From contig NZ_CDBR01000031.1 in assembly GCF_000819685.1 (NCBI RefSeq), forward strand, positions 1 through 33,059: a DNA stretch of 33,059 nt. Reading direction: 5' to 3'. The position numbers and the translations under genes are program-made. The notes below the pieces were generated by a model. The model was not told the DNA's origin. It worked only from the letters and a program-made list of their open reading frames with translations, and did not search any database. The stretch is from Aeromonas allosaccharophila (GTDB lineage Bacteria; Pseudomonadota; Gammaproteobacteria; Enterobacterales; Aeromonadaceae). Numbering within the stretch: position 1 is the stretch's first letter; each line of letters opens with the position of its first letter. Positions 8,407-15,659 of this stretch are shown here, in pieces.

Positions 8407-8476
8407 CTTATATATATTTGTCAAGGTGTTCATCCTCGTTCCTCGTCAGACTCCACCTGGACAAATATATATTAAG
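8407..8476. repeat. Long imperfect inverted repeat
   Basis: The arms 8407-8428 and 8454-8476 are near-perfect reverse complements (each about 22 bases, with the shared core TATATATTTGTC), around a 25-base loop. The AT-rich arm ends and lack of a following T-run argue against an ordinary terminator. It may be a remnant of a mobile element end or a protein-binding cruciform. Confidence 0.7.
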
Positions 8477-8592
8477 CTCCTCTATCATTCCATATTGACC
8501 GCTCCATGCCAATCATAAAAAAGGGTTCTCCACCCCACTGCGCTCGCAAGCTCACTACGGGGGTTCCGAGTTCGCTACTCTCACCACACCCC

Positions 8593-8696
8593 CATACTTA
8601 CGTGCGTAAGTATGGTTTTCAATAGCGTGCTTACGGTTGTATATTTTTGCGTACTTACGATTGTTTTCATGGCGCACTTACGTGCGCATTCGTAAG
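8593..8696. repeat. Iteron-like cluster of CTTACG motifs
   Basis: CTTACG occurs at 8597, 8630, 8654 and 8677, and its reverse complement CGTAAG at 8605 and 8691. The second to fourth copies share a GCG..CTTACG context and are spaced 24 and 23 bases apart, near two helical turns. The first copy forms a perfect 22-base palindrome (8593-8614). Such regular arrays usually bind a recombinase, excisionase or initiator. The cluster lies just beyond the 3' end of the first recombinase gene. Confidence 0.7.
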
Positions 8697-8786
8697 TGTC
8701 ACATGTTATATTTACGCCAATGAAGATCATAGTTAGGTGTTTGTATTTTCTAGCATGTTTATTTTTTCGAGTGACAGTGGATCTGA

Positions 8787-9764
8787 TTATCGCGAAAGAC
8801 CATCATCTTTTTGTTTATTTCTTTTTATATAGGCAGCCATCCCGGTTGATTTATCTTTCGCATTTGAATCCTCATTTGGCTCGACTACCAAAATTGGTGT
8901 GCTCGGCTGGATGTAATTTTTATTATCTGTAGACCGCACGCTATGAGTCACTCTAATATGGCTCAGGTCAGCATCAGCAGGACAGCTCGGCAAGCGCCCT
9001 CCTTTTGCTGATTTTCGATTTCCGTAACGATCAATCGAGGCTGTCGCTTGGTGCCCCATCAAATAGGCAATTTGTAAACGCCCCATACCTGATGCTTTGA
9101 GCTCCGAACCCATTTGATGGCGCCAGCTATAAAATGTAGGGAGGTGTTTGCGCTTCGGCCATAAATTCTTCCCCGCAGCGCGTAGTTTGTCTTGCAGACA
9201 CCCAACATTTACTTTTTGTGCTAATGTAACAAGCATATACAACGTCAGTGCTGTTATTCCATCTAGCTGTAACACTCTGTCAGCTCCGCGTGTACCATGA
9301 TGGCTCTTTTTTGCTCCGATAACAGTTAGCCGATTACTATCAACTGTTACGCCAGCCAGCTCTGTGGGTCTGATACCGGTGAGTTTGAACAGTTTAATCG
9401 CAGCCACCATGCACTTATCATTCCGTGCATTAAAATAGTCAATAAGCGCAGTTTCATCTTCTGCTGCGATCGACTTAACTCGAGTCTGCTTCTGTTTAAC
9501 GGAAAGCGTGCTGCCTTTGGCTGTGACTGGGTTATGCAATGCTAGAATGCGTGTAGCTGCATCGTCATATCCTAAGGTGCGTTGATGATGTGCAAGAGCC
9601 CCGCGTAGGCGACGCCAGTAGGCGGGCCGATATTCAGGAGCACAAGCCAACAATTCATCTGAGATATTTTTAGCAGTAAGTTTGATACATTTTCTTTCCA
9701 AACGAATATAAAAATGCTTTGCAATCTTTTCATATTCAACTTTTGTTTTATCAGTCGCCATCAT
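8787..9764 (-). CDS. Divergent tyrosine recombinase (first of three)
   Basis: This 325-residue protein carries the catalytic-domain landmarks of the phage integrase family. They are box I LTGIRPTEL (Arg), box II FYSWRHQ (Arg-His), GHQATASIDRY with the nucleophilic Tyr, and a Gly-His before it. The residue three before the box II Arg is Tyr rather than the usual His. A tail of about 60 polar residues follows the catalytic Tyr, longer than in most integrases. AAGGAAAG precedes two adjacent ATG codons, so the start could be one codon later. It lies 80 bases after the second recombinase, on the same strand, in lower-GC DNA. Confidence 0.75.
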   Translation of the reverse strand: MMATDKTKVEYEKIAKHFYIRLERKCIKLTAKNISDELLACAPEYRPAYWRRLRGALAHHQRTLGYDDAATRILALHNPVTAKGSTLSVKQKQTRVKSIAAEDETALIDYFNARNDKCMVAAIKLFKLTGIRPTELAGVTVDSNRLTVIGAKKSHHGTRGADRVLQLDGITALTLYMLVTLAQKVNVGCLQDKLRAAGKNLWPKRKHLPTFYSWRHQMGSELKASGMGRLQIAYLMGHQATASIDRYGNRKSAKGGRLPSCPADADLSHIRVTHSVRSTDNKNYIQPSTPILVVEPNEDSNAKDKSTGMAAYIKRNKQKDDGLSR

Positions 9765-9844
9765 CTTTCCTTAGGCTCTTAACGGCCCTTATTTAACGTG
9801 TTATCGAATCAATAATATATCGATGTGAATCACAGTAGTTATCG

Positions 9845-10996
9845 CTAATCTGATTGAGAATGCGGTTCACCAACATGAATGTTTTTCATTGATTGAGCAA
9901 CCAGCCCTAATAAATATTGCTGAATTTGTGGGTCGGCAATTAATTTAGTCATGTCCAGTTCTGAGTTGTTGGCCGGAACCAGAGCCTGCGTCTCATTAAG
10001 GCGGAAACAACGAGCAAGAGCGTTTTCGGCTAATGTTTTGAAATCCGCAGCATCCTCAACTAACCATTTTCCATAATGACGCCTGATCATTGCGGTACTT
10101 GTATGCCCCATCTGTTTGGCAATCCATTCGATATTAACACCTGCGGACAACAGTTGACTGGCATAGGTATGTCTAAATTGCGATGGCCCTCGGTAGGCAA
10201 CCCCCGCTGTGGCACAAAACGGCTCAAAAAAATCCTCTCTGAATTCATCGACGCTGGTGTATTGACGTCGCTTATCCGGATAATAGGCTAATAAAGTCCG
10301 GAGCAGTTTGATCCGTGTACGATTGTCAGCACACATGACCGAAATCGCTTTCTCTTTGCGATGCCTAGCATGCTCCAGAAGAGTGCGTAGTGCCTGCACT
10401 GCGGGGACAGTCAACTCGACTGTTCGGCAGGAGTTTTTGGTTTTCGGCGTTTTATAGCAACCATCTACCAGGGCCAGATCAACACGCAGTGTGCGTTTAT
10501 CCAGGTCGATAGCCTCACGGCTAATTGCCAACAATTCGCTGATCCGCAGTCCAGTGGAAATACCAACCTGGATTATTGCTGCACCAATAGGGTTGATATG
10601 TTGATGTGCAATAAATAACTGGATCTCTGATTGCAGGAATGGCTGAGGCTCTACCACCTCAAATCGACAATTTTTGACATGACACATCGGATTGATTTTT
10701 ATAATGCCATCTCGATAGGCCCTGTTAAATACCTGTCGCATAATGTCAATATACTGATTGACCGTGTTCCCTTTGAGGCGTTTTAGCAGTTTGGCAATAT
10801 ACATTTCGATGTCGGTTGCATTAATATCAACCAACTTCTTTTTTCCCCATTTACGAATAAGCTGCCTGGCCTTTCTACACAAAACATCATAGGTTGCGTC
10901 TGATACCTGTTGGTATTTTATGTTCAGGTGTTCCTCTACTGCGGTTTTGAACGTTTTTTCACGAGGAGCTGATTTTAGATTCTTGTTGTTTTTCAT
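9845..10996 (-). CDS. Tyrosine recombinase / integrase (second of three)
   Basis: This is a 383-residue site-specific recombinase. The N-terminal part holds a core-binding SAM-like domain (about residues 30-120, with VNQYIDIMRQVFNRAYRDG). The catalytic domain shows STGLRISELL (box I Arg), a TPKTKNSCRTVEL segment (likely catalytic Lys hairpin), FRHTYASQLLSAG (box II), KQMGHTS and RRHYGKW with the nucleophilic Tyr. The last block is the form seen in many phage and island integrases. Ser replaces the first His of the H-x-x-R motif. I start at the ATG at 10996, which has AGGGTG upstream; the frame is open to 11104, but that extension is Phe-rich and unlike the family. It sits 236 bases after the third recombinase. 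Confidence 0.88.
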   Translation of the reverse strand: MKNNKNLKSAPREKTFKTAVEEHLNIKYQQVSDATYDVLCRKARQLIRKWGKKKLVDINATDIEMYIAKLLKRLKGNTVNQYIDIMRQVFNRAYRDGIIKINPMCHVKNCRFEVVEPQPFLQSEIQLFIAHQHINPIGAAIIQVGISTGLRISELLAISREAIDLDKRTLRVDLALVDGCYKTPKTKNSCRTVELTVPAVQALRTLLEHARHRKEKAISVMCADNRTRIKLLRTLLAYYPDKRRQYTSVDEFREDFFEPFCATAGVAYRGPSQFRHTYASQLLSAGVNIEWIAKQMGHTSTAMIRRHYGKWLVEDAADFKTLAENALARCFRLNETQALVPANNSELDMTKLIADPQIQQYLLGLVAQSMKNIHVGEPHSQSD

Positions 10997-11210
10997 GTGC
11001 ACCCTGTTTTTATTATTATAATTTCGCGCAGGATTACACTCAGTAAAAACCAAGTCAAATAAAAAGTGAAACCTAACAAAAACTAATTTAATGTCAACCT
11101 TCAATATATTTGAAATAAATAAATTGTCAAATTAATGACCAGTAACAGCAGAAGCAAGCCATACTGTTTTAATGATGAAAATCAACATGTTACCTTGCCA
11201 TGTGAGCACG

Positions 11211-11235
11211 TGAGTGGGTATACCTCACCCACTCA
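11211..11235. repeat. Inverted repeat overlapping a recombinase stop codon
   Basis: Nine-base perfect arms (11211-11219 and 11227-11235) around a seven-base loop overlap the stop codon (11233-11235) of the recombinase read from the right. There is no T-run on either side, so a rho-independent terminator is unlikely. It may be an operator or a recombination core. Confidence 0.5.
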
Positions 11236-12537
11236 AATGCCTATTTCGCCTGATATTCGAAAATCGACTAAATCGCTGGGGATTAACTCGATTTTTTCTC
11301 GCAGCAACGCAATACCTAGTCGCTTGCCGTAGCGCCCAAACGTCAGGCCATTTTTACTGTGTCCCGCAAGTTCGGCCACAATATGCTCAGCAACGTCCGC
11401 CTGTTGCAGCTCATCGATAAACGAGTGTCTCATCCCGTAAATGGTGGGGCGGCCCTGACCTACGATGCCAGCATCATTGAGGTGGCGTTGGAAGCGACAG
11501 GTGATGTTATGCGCCCAGTCATCGTCTTTGCCTGATGGTTTGTCGTCGAACAAAAATACCTGCCCCTGACCGCGACGACTCTCCACATAGTCCAGGAATT
11601 GATGTCCGATCAACGCACTATGTAGCGGCACGGTACGGTACGCATTGGCACTCTTGAGCTGCTGATCCACCTCTCCCGCATCAACCATCAGACACCAAAT
11701 CCCCTCGACCTGTTTGACGTTCAGAGTTTTGAGCTGACAGGCCTCAGAGGGACGCAGCCCTGCGTACAGGCACAAGAGCGGTACCCACCAGTCTTGCATT
11801 TTCAATTTTTGGCCTTTCTGGGATTGTTTGCTGCGCAGGCTGGCAAACAGTTGGGCCAGTTGAGGGCGATGCCAGCGCACTCGCTCTTCATCCGCCCGTT
11901 TGTTCGGTCTTTTACCTGCCGTCAGCCCATCGAAAGGGTTACGACTGCAATAGTCCAGTGCCACGCACCAACGGAAGAACTGTTTCAGGGCGGCGAGGTA
12001 ATCCCCTTTGGTTTTGAAACTGAGGTTGGTCTTGCGCAGCAAGCTGTTGCGGTACTCCTGCGCCAGAGCGGGCGTCACCTCATCGACTTTAACCCCTTTG
12101 GCCCAGGTGACGAAGGCGTTGATCCGAAGTTGGAGCTGGCCCACCGACCTATGCTGGATCCCCTCACTGGTTTTAGTCTCGATGAATTTCGCCAATGCGT
12201 GGGTGAGCATGATCCCACTGCTGGGGCAAGCTGAGGCATCAACAGAAGGTTCACGAGGTGTGGAAGGTGTTTGAGGAGGGATGAACCCAGCAGCTTTGAA
12301 AGCGTCAAGATCGGCGCGGATCCAGCGATAGAAACTGCGAGGGGAAGTATCAGCAGGGGTAGCCGCGATAAGTGCGCGAGTACGAGCTGCCACAGCCAGG
12401 TTTCGGTCTACAGCGAGCTGACGATCTTTGGTGCAAAGGGAAGTACGGATAGCGAAGGGCAAGCCACGGTCACGTAGTGACTTAGGCAGCGGGAGACGAG
12501 TGTAGTAGGTGCCGGAGGCATTTTTACTCAGATACAT
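11233..12537 (-). CDS. Tyrosine integrase at tRNA-Ser (third of three)
   Basis: This is a 434-residue integrase lying just inside the 3' end of tRNA-Ser, the usual place for the enzyme that inserted an island there. The N-terminus (MYLSKNASGTYYTRLPLP) is the DUF6538-type opening of many proteobacterial integrases. A core-binding domain (about residues 110-200) and the catalytic domain follow, with YAGLRPSEACQL (box I), MRHSFIDELQ (box II), LAGHSKNG and FGRYGKR with the nucleophilic Tyr. The ATG at 12537 has GGTGGA nearby; a GTG at 12573 is the other option. GC content is higher than in the two other recombinases, which suggests a different origin. Confidence 0.9.
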   Translation of the reverse strand: MYLSKNASGTYYTRLPLPKSLRDRGLPFAIRTSLCTKDRQLAVDRNLAVAARTRALIAATPADTSPRSFYRWIRADLDAFKAAGFIPPQTPSTPREPSVDASACPSSGIMLTHALAKFIETKTSEGIQHRSVGQLQLRINAFVTWAKGVKVDEVTPALAQEYRNSLLRKTNLSFKTKGDYLAALKQFFRWCVALDYCSRNPFDGLTAGKRPNKRADEERVRWHRPQLAQLFASLRSKQSQKGQKLKMQDWWVPLLCLYAGLRPSEACQLKTLNVKQVEGIWCLMVDAGEVDQQLKSANAYRTVPLHSALIGHQFLDYVESRRGQGQVFLFDDKPSGKDDDWAHNITCRFQRHLNDAGIVGQGRPTIYGMRHSFIDELQQADVAEHIVAELAGHSKNGLTFGRYGKRLGIALLREKIELIPSDLVDFRISGEIGI

Positions 12538-12590
12538 GATTGTTCCACCCAGTTGATCCAGGAAAAAAATCACGTAAGTCTAGAAATGAA

Positions 12591-12616
12591 AAAACCCGTT
12601 GAAATTCAACGGGTTA
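12591..12616 (-). terminator. Terminator of tRNA-Ser
   Basis: Perfect 11-base arms (12593-12603 and 12605-12615) are followed on the minus strand by a run of six T (A run at 12589-12594). It lies a few bases past the tRNA 3' end. It would also shield the integrase gene from tRNA transcription. Confidence 0.85.
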
Positions 12617-12620
12617 TATT

Positions 12621-12708
12621 TGGCGGTGAGGGAGGGATTCGAACCCTCGATACGTTGCCGTATACACACTTTCCAGGCGTGCTCCTTCAGCCACTCGGAC
12701 ACCTCACC
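12621..12708 (-). tRNA. serX: tRNA-Ser (anticodon GGA)
   Basis: The 88-base minus-strand gene starts GGTGAGGTGTCCGAGTGG and ends in an encoded CCA after CCTCACCG. It has the long variable arm of class II tRNAs and a T arm with GGTTCGAATCC. The anticodon loop CTGGAAA places GGA at 12674-12672, reading UCC and UCU. The sequence closely resembles E. coli serW/serX. It is intact, as expected when an integrase restores the 3' end on insertion. The symbol is by resemblance. Confidence 0.96.
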
Positions 12709-12780
12709 AAATTTTGGTCTGTGGTTTAACGTGTTCAGCCAACACGGTGTTCACTGCGCTGTTGCGCTGGAACGGGGCGT

Positions 12781-12809
12781 AATTTAGGGGAAAGGGCTGT
12801 GTGGGTCAA
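12781..12809 (-). promoter_or_regulatory. tRNA-Ser promoter
   Basis: On the minus strand TTGACC (12804-12809) and TAAATT (12781-12786) are exactly 17 bases apart. A GC-rich ACGCCCCG discriminator follows, as in stringently controlled stable-RNA promoters. The predicted leader is about 65 bases. Confidence 0.6.
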
Positions 12810-12885
12810 CCTCTTTTCCCCTTATTTTTCATAATCTTTTCCGAATGCCTAACCCTTGTGCAGAATGCCGGTTTTTTAAACCGGA

Positions 12886-13503
12886 TCAGGGCTTGTCGAG
12901 GATGATCAGACTGTCCGGCAGCTCGTTTTGATCCCGGGTGGCCGGGAAGGCGTCGGTCAGAATGGCGCTAACGCGCTCCACGCACTCCAGAAAACCCTGT
13001 TCGATCTCCTTGTTGCGCACTCGTGCCACGAAGTCGTCGATGATCTCCTGCCACTGGCCATTGTCGATATGCTGGGCGATGCCGTCATCCACCAGTATTT
13101 CTACATAGTGCTCGGCGGCTGAGACGAAGATCAGCACCCCGAGCCGGTCGCGGGTGCGGTGCAGCCCCTGCTCGACAAATTGCAGACGGGCCATCAGGGC
13201 AGCCCGATGCTGGCGTACTTTCTTCGGGATCAGCCGCATCTTGATGGGCGTCCAGTGGAACAGCAGGCTCAGCAACAGCCAGACCGACCACTGTACCAGC
13301 AGGATCTCGTACCAGCCGAGCCAGAAGCCGAGCTGGAACACCAGCAGCGGGGTGAGCATGGCCAGCAGCGCCGCCCAGAGGGTGGGAATGTAGCGATAGC
13401 CATCGCTGGCCGGTGCCAGTACGGTGACCAGTTCGGCATCAGTCTCTAGCTCCGCTTCGCGCACCTTGGCCTGAAGCGTGTGGAAGAACTGTTTAGAAAT
13501 CAT
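12886..13503 (-). CDS. TPM-domain membrane protein
   Basis: A 205-residue protein of the TPM (Psb32/MOLO-1-like) family. Residues 1-32 begin the fold (LETDAELVTVLAPASDGYRYIP). Two or three hydrophobic segments (about 37-85) interrupt it, and the C-terminal half resumes with RLGVLIFVSAAEHYVEILVD, the TPM core, and WQEIIDDFVARV. The molecular role of such proteins in bacteria is not established. It is the third gene of the lemA-TPM-TPM operon, 20 bases after the YgcG-like gene. A CCGGTTT/AAACCGG hairpin lies just past the stop, without a clear T-run. Confidence 0.8.
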   Translation of the reverse strand: MISKQFFHTLQAKVREAELETDAELVTVLAPASDGYRYIPTLWAALLAMLTPLLVFQLGFWLGWYEILLVQWSVWLLLSLLFHWTPIKMRLIPKKVRQHRAALMARLQFVEQGLHRTRDRLGVLIFVSAAEHYVEILVDDGIAQHIDNGQWQEIIDDFVARVRNKEIEQGFLECVERVSAILTDAFPATRDQNELPDSLIILDKP

Positions 13504-13523
13504 GATTTGTCTCTTTACTCCTG

Positions 13524-14249
13524 TTACCAGCCACCGGAGGCTCCGCCGCCGCCAAAACTGCCACCGCCACCGCTGAATCCGCCGCCAGAGCGGCCACCAA
13601 AGGAGCCGGAACCAAATCCACCGGCCATGTAGGCCGCCCGACGTCGTCCTCCCGGCCCCCCGCCACCACCCCCGCGCAGGTTGTGGAGCACGATCATCGC
13701 AATCACCACCAGAATAAACAGCCAGGGGCCACCGGATGTCTCATCCTTCTGCTGCTCGACCGGCTGATATTCCCCGGCGAGTGCCTTCATGATGCTCTGG
13801 CTGCCCGCCATGATCCCGGCCACCATATCGCCGCGCTTGAAGGCGGGCAGGATGCGGCCATGGATGATGTTGGCGGCGATGGCGTCGGGCAAGGCGCCTT
13901 CCAGCCCGTATCCCACCTCGATGCGCACCTTGCGCTCATCCTGGGCGATCAGCAACAGCACACCGTTGTTCTTGCCTTTCTTGCCGATCCCCCAGTGGCG
14001 ACCGAGCTGGTAGCCATACTCCTCGATAGTCTCCCCATCGAGGCTGTCAACGGAGACCACCACCAGCTGGATACCGCTGCGCTTTTCAAAAGCGGCCAGC
14101 TGTTGGGTCAGTTGATGGGCCTGTTTGCGGGACATCAGCGCCGCCTCGTCCACCACCCGTCCGCTCAACGCCGGAAAGTTCGGCGCTGCCTGCAGCGCCG
14201 CCATCCAGAGCAGCAGAAAAGGGAGCAGCGCACGCAGCATCATCTTCAT
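13524..14249 (-). CDS. YgcG-like secreted TPM-domain protein
   Basis: A 241-residue protein with a signal peptide (about residues 1-21, LLPFLLLWMAALQAAP). A TPM domain follows, with LSGRVVDEAALM, LVVVSVDSLDGETIEEYGYQ, KGKNNGVLLLIA and VGYGLEGALPDA. Then come a membrane helix near 175-195 and a C-terminus made almost wholly of Gly, Ser and Phe. The Gly-rich tail after a membrane helix is characteristic of YgcG/MOLO-1-like proteins. Its ATG overlaps the lemA stop as ATGA, so the two are translationally coupled. The function is not established for the family. Confidence 0.85.
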   Translation of the reverse strand: MKMMLRALLPFLLLWMAALQAAPNFPALSGRVVDEAALMSRKQAHQLTQQLAAFEKRSGIQLVVVSVDSLDGETIEEYGYQLGRHWGIGKKGKNNGVLLLIAQDERKVRIEVGYGLEGALPDAIAANIIHGRILPAFKRGDMVAGIMAGSQSIMKALAGEYQPVEQQKDETSGGPWLFILVVIAMIVLHNLRGGGGGGPGGRRRAAYMAGGFGSGSFGGRSGGGFSGGGGSFGGGGASGGW

Positions 14250-14836
14250 TGGAAGCTGACCTTGGGCGCCTCATCGGCACCGGGTTTGGCACTGAAACTG
14301 GGTTTGGCCTCCAGATCCGAGTAGAGCAATTTGGACCAGATGACGCCGGGGAAGGTGCGGATCTCGGTATTGAACTGGCGCACCGCCTCGATATAGTCGC
14401 GGCGGGCCACCGAGATGCGGTTTTCGGTGCCTTCCAGCTGGGCTTGCAGGGTCAGGAACTGCTGATCCGCTTTCAGCTCGGGGTAGCGTTCTACCACCAC
14501 CATCAGGCGGGAGAGGGCGCTGGAGAGCTGATTTTGCGCCGCTTCAAACTCCTTGAGCTGGGCAGGATCGCTCACCTGTACGCTGCCGACCCGGGCGCGG
14601 GCATCGGTGACCGCCTTAAGGGTCTCCTGTTCATGGCTGGCGTAACCCTTGACGGTCGCCACCAGATTGGGAATCAGATCAGCGCGGCGCTGATACTGGT
14701 TCTCCACCTGTCCCCAGCTCGCCTTGACCTGCTCATCCAGGGTCGGGATGTTGTTCATGCCGCAGCCGGTCAGGCCGAATAGCAGGGTCAGGGTCAACAG
14801 GCTCTGCGTGGTTCTGCGCCAGAGTGATGTGGCCAT
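14246..14836 (-). CDS. lemA: LemA family lipoprotein
   Basis: LemA proteins are helical, membrane-anchored proteins of unclear function. The 196 residues start at an ATG with AAGGAG nine bases upstream. The N-terminus carries a lipobox (LTGC), so mature protein would be a lipoprotein. The family core follows: LDEQVKASWGQVENQYQRR, then LIPNLVATVKGYASHE, later LSRLMVVVERYPELKADQ and NRISVARRDYIEAVRQFN, then a proline-containing TFPGVIW near the C-terminus. It is first in an operon with two TPM proteins, a pairing found widely in bacteria. Confidence 0.93.
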   Translation of the reverse strand: MATSLWRRTTQSLLTLTLLFGLTGCGMNNIPTLDEQVKASWGQVENQYQRRADLIPNLVATVKGYASHEQETLKAVTDARARVGSVQVSDPAQLKEFEAAQNQLSSALSRLMVVVERYPELKADQQFLTLQAQLEGTENRISVARRDYIEAVRQFNTEIRTFPGVIWSKLLYSDLEAKPSFSAKPGADEAPKVSFQ

Positions 14837-14921
14837 CTTGTTGTTCTCCTTTGAAATTTCGAGTCGATAGTGCGCCATGGATGGTGCACGACCAAGAGTG
14901 CATCACCATACCAGCTTGGGG

Positions 14922-15659
14922 TCAGTTGCCACAACGCGCAGGTAGCTCGGGTCGCTTGTTGATACCGGAGACCTTGGGCAGCTGGGGTTTGTCTTTGAGC
15001 CAGGAGGCCAGCTCTTCCCCGCAGCCGTTGCCGGGCGGAATGGGGGCCTGGGGCTCGCAATCCGGGCTACCCACCGGGCAGCGCAGCCGCACATGGAAGT
15101 GGCTGAAGTGGCCCACCCAGGGGCGCAGCTTGGCGACCCAGGGTTCATCACCCGCCTGCTGGCAGACCGCGGATTTGATCACCGGATTGACGAAGATGCG
15201 GGCTACCTCGGGTTTGCTGGCCGCCAGCCGCAGCAGGGTGAGCTGCTGGGTGCCAAAGCGCCCCGGCAGCATCCTGTAGCGGGGTTCGTCGATCAGCGCC
15301 CACTCCTTGGGGGCATCCTGCTCCCACTTGCTGATGGGGCGGTTGGCCATACGAAACCAGATATCGGCATCGAGCCCGGTCTGGTGGCTGCGATGGCCGG
15401 AGGTAAAGGGGCCGCCACGGGCCATCGCCAGATCGGCGATATAGAGATCCGGCAGTCCGGCCATGCGGGTCTGGTTGGCCAGCGCCTGCAGGTAGTGGAT
15501 AAGGTCGGGGTGGCCGTAGTAGCGCAGCCGCTTGGTGCGGATCACCTGATAACCCGGTCCTTCGAGGGGCAGGGATACGCCGTTTTTCAGGCAACCGGCG
15601 GCATAACCGCCGATGGCTTCTGCTTGCAATACGGTCGCCAGCAACAGGGACGTCAGCAT
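14922..15659 (-). CDS. mepA: Penicillin-insensitive murein endopeptidase (MepA)
   Basis: MepA is a periplasmic LAS-family metallopeptidase that cuts D-Ala-meso-DAP cross-links. The 245-residue product begins with a short signal peptide and keeps the zinc motifs: SGHRSHQTGLDAD (His92 and Asp99) and HFSHFHVRL near residue 200. Cysteines resembling those of E. coli MepA are present. The ATG at 15659 has AAGGAG at ideal spacing. It lies inside the end of the upstream ABC permease gene (7-base overlap), so it is translated with the transporter operon. E. coli MepA is longer (274), mainly at the ends. The frame is open for 145 codons upstream, but that part is permease in another frame. Confidence 0.92.
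   Translation of the reverse strand: MLTSLLLATVLQAEAIGGYAAGCLKNGVSLPLEGPGYQVIRTKRLRYYGHPDLIHYLQALANQTRMAGLPDLYIADLAMARGGPFTSGHRSHQTGLDADIWFRMANRPISKWEQDAPKEWALIDEPRYRMLPGRFGTQQLTLLRLAASKPEVARIFVNPVIKSAVCQQAGDEPWVAKLRPWVGHFSHFHVRLRCPVGSPDCEPQAPIPPGNGCGEELASWLKDKPQLPKVSGINKRPELPARCGN

Larger units (their letters stand above)
7667..8786. other. Gene-poor accessory stretch with decayed mobile DNA
   Basis: No intact gene is visible in about 1.1 kb. The left part (7680-8000) has broken frames. It is followed by a transposase remnant near 8002-8160, a long inverted repeat (8407-8476), a hairpin-rich segment (8520-8614) and a cluster of CTTACG motifs (8593-8696). Base composition is lower in GC than the core genes. 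The region ends at the stop codon of the first recombinase gene. Confidence 0.6.

Noticed and set aside
8696..8932. Plus-strand 78-codon frame
   Set aside because: It runs into the first recombinase gene on the opposite strand and shows no family features.
8787..12620. A direct repeat of the tRNA-Ser 3' end as the distal attachment site
   Set aside because: I searched by eye to the left edge for the tRNA 3' end and found no copy; the distal end may be outside the window or altered.
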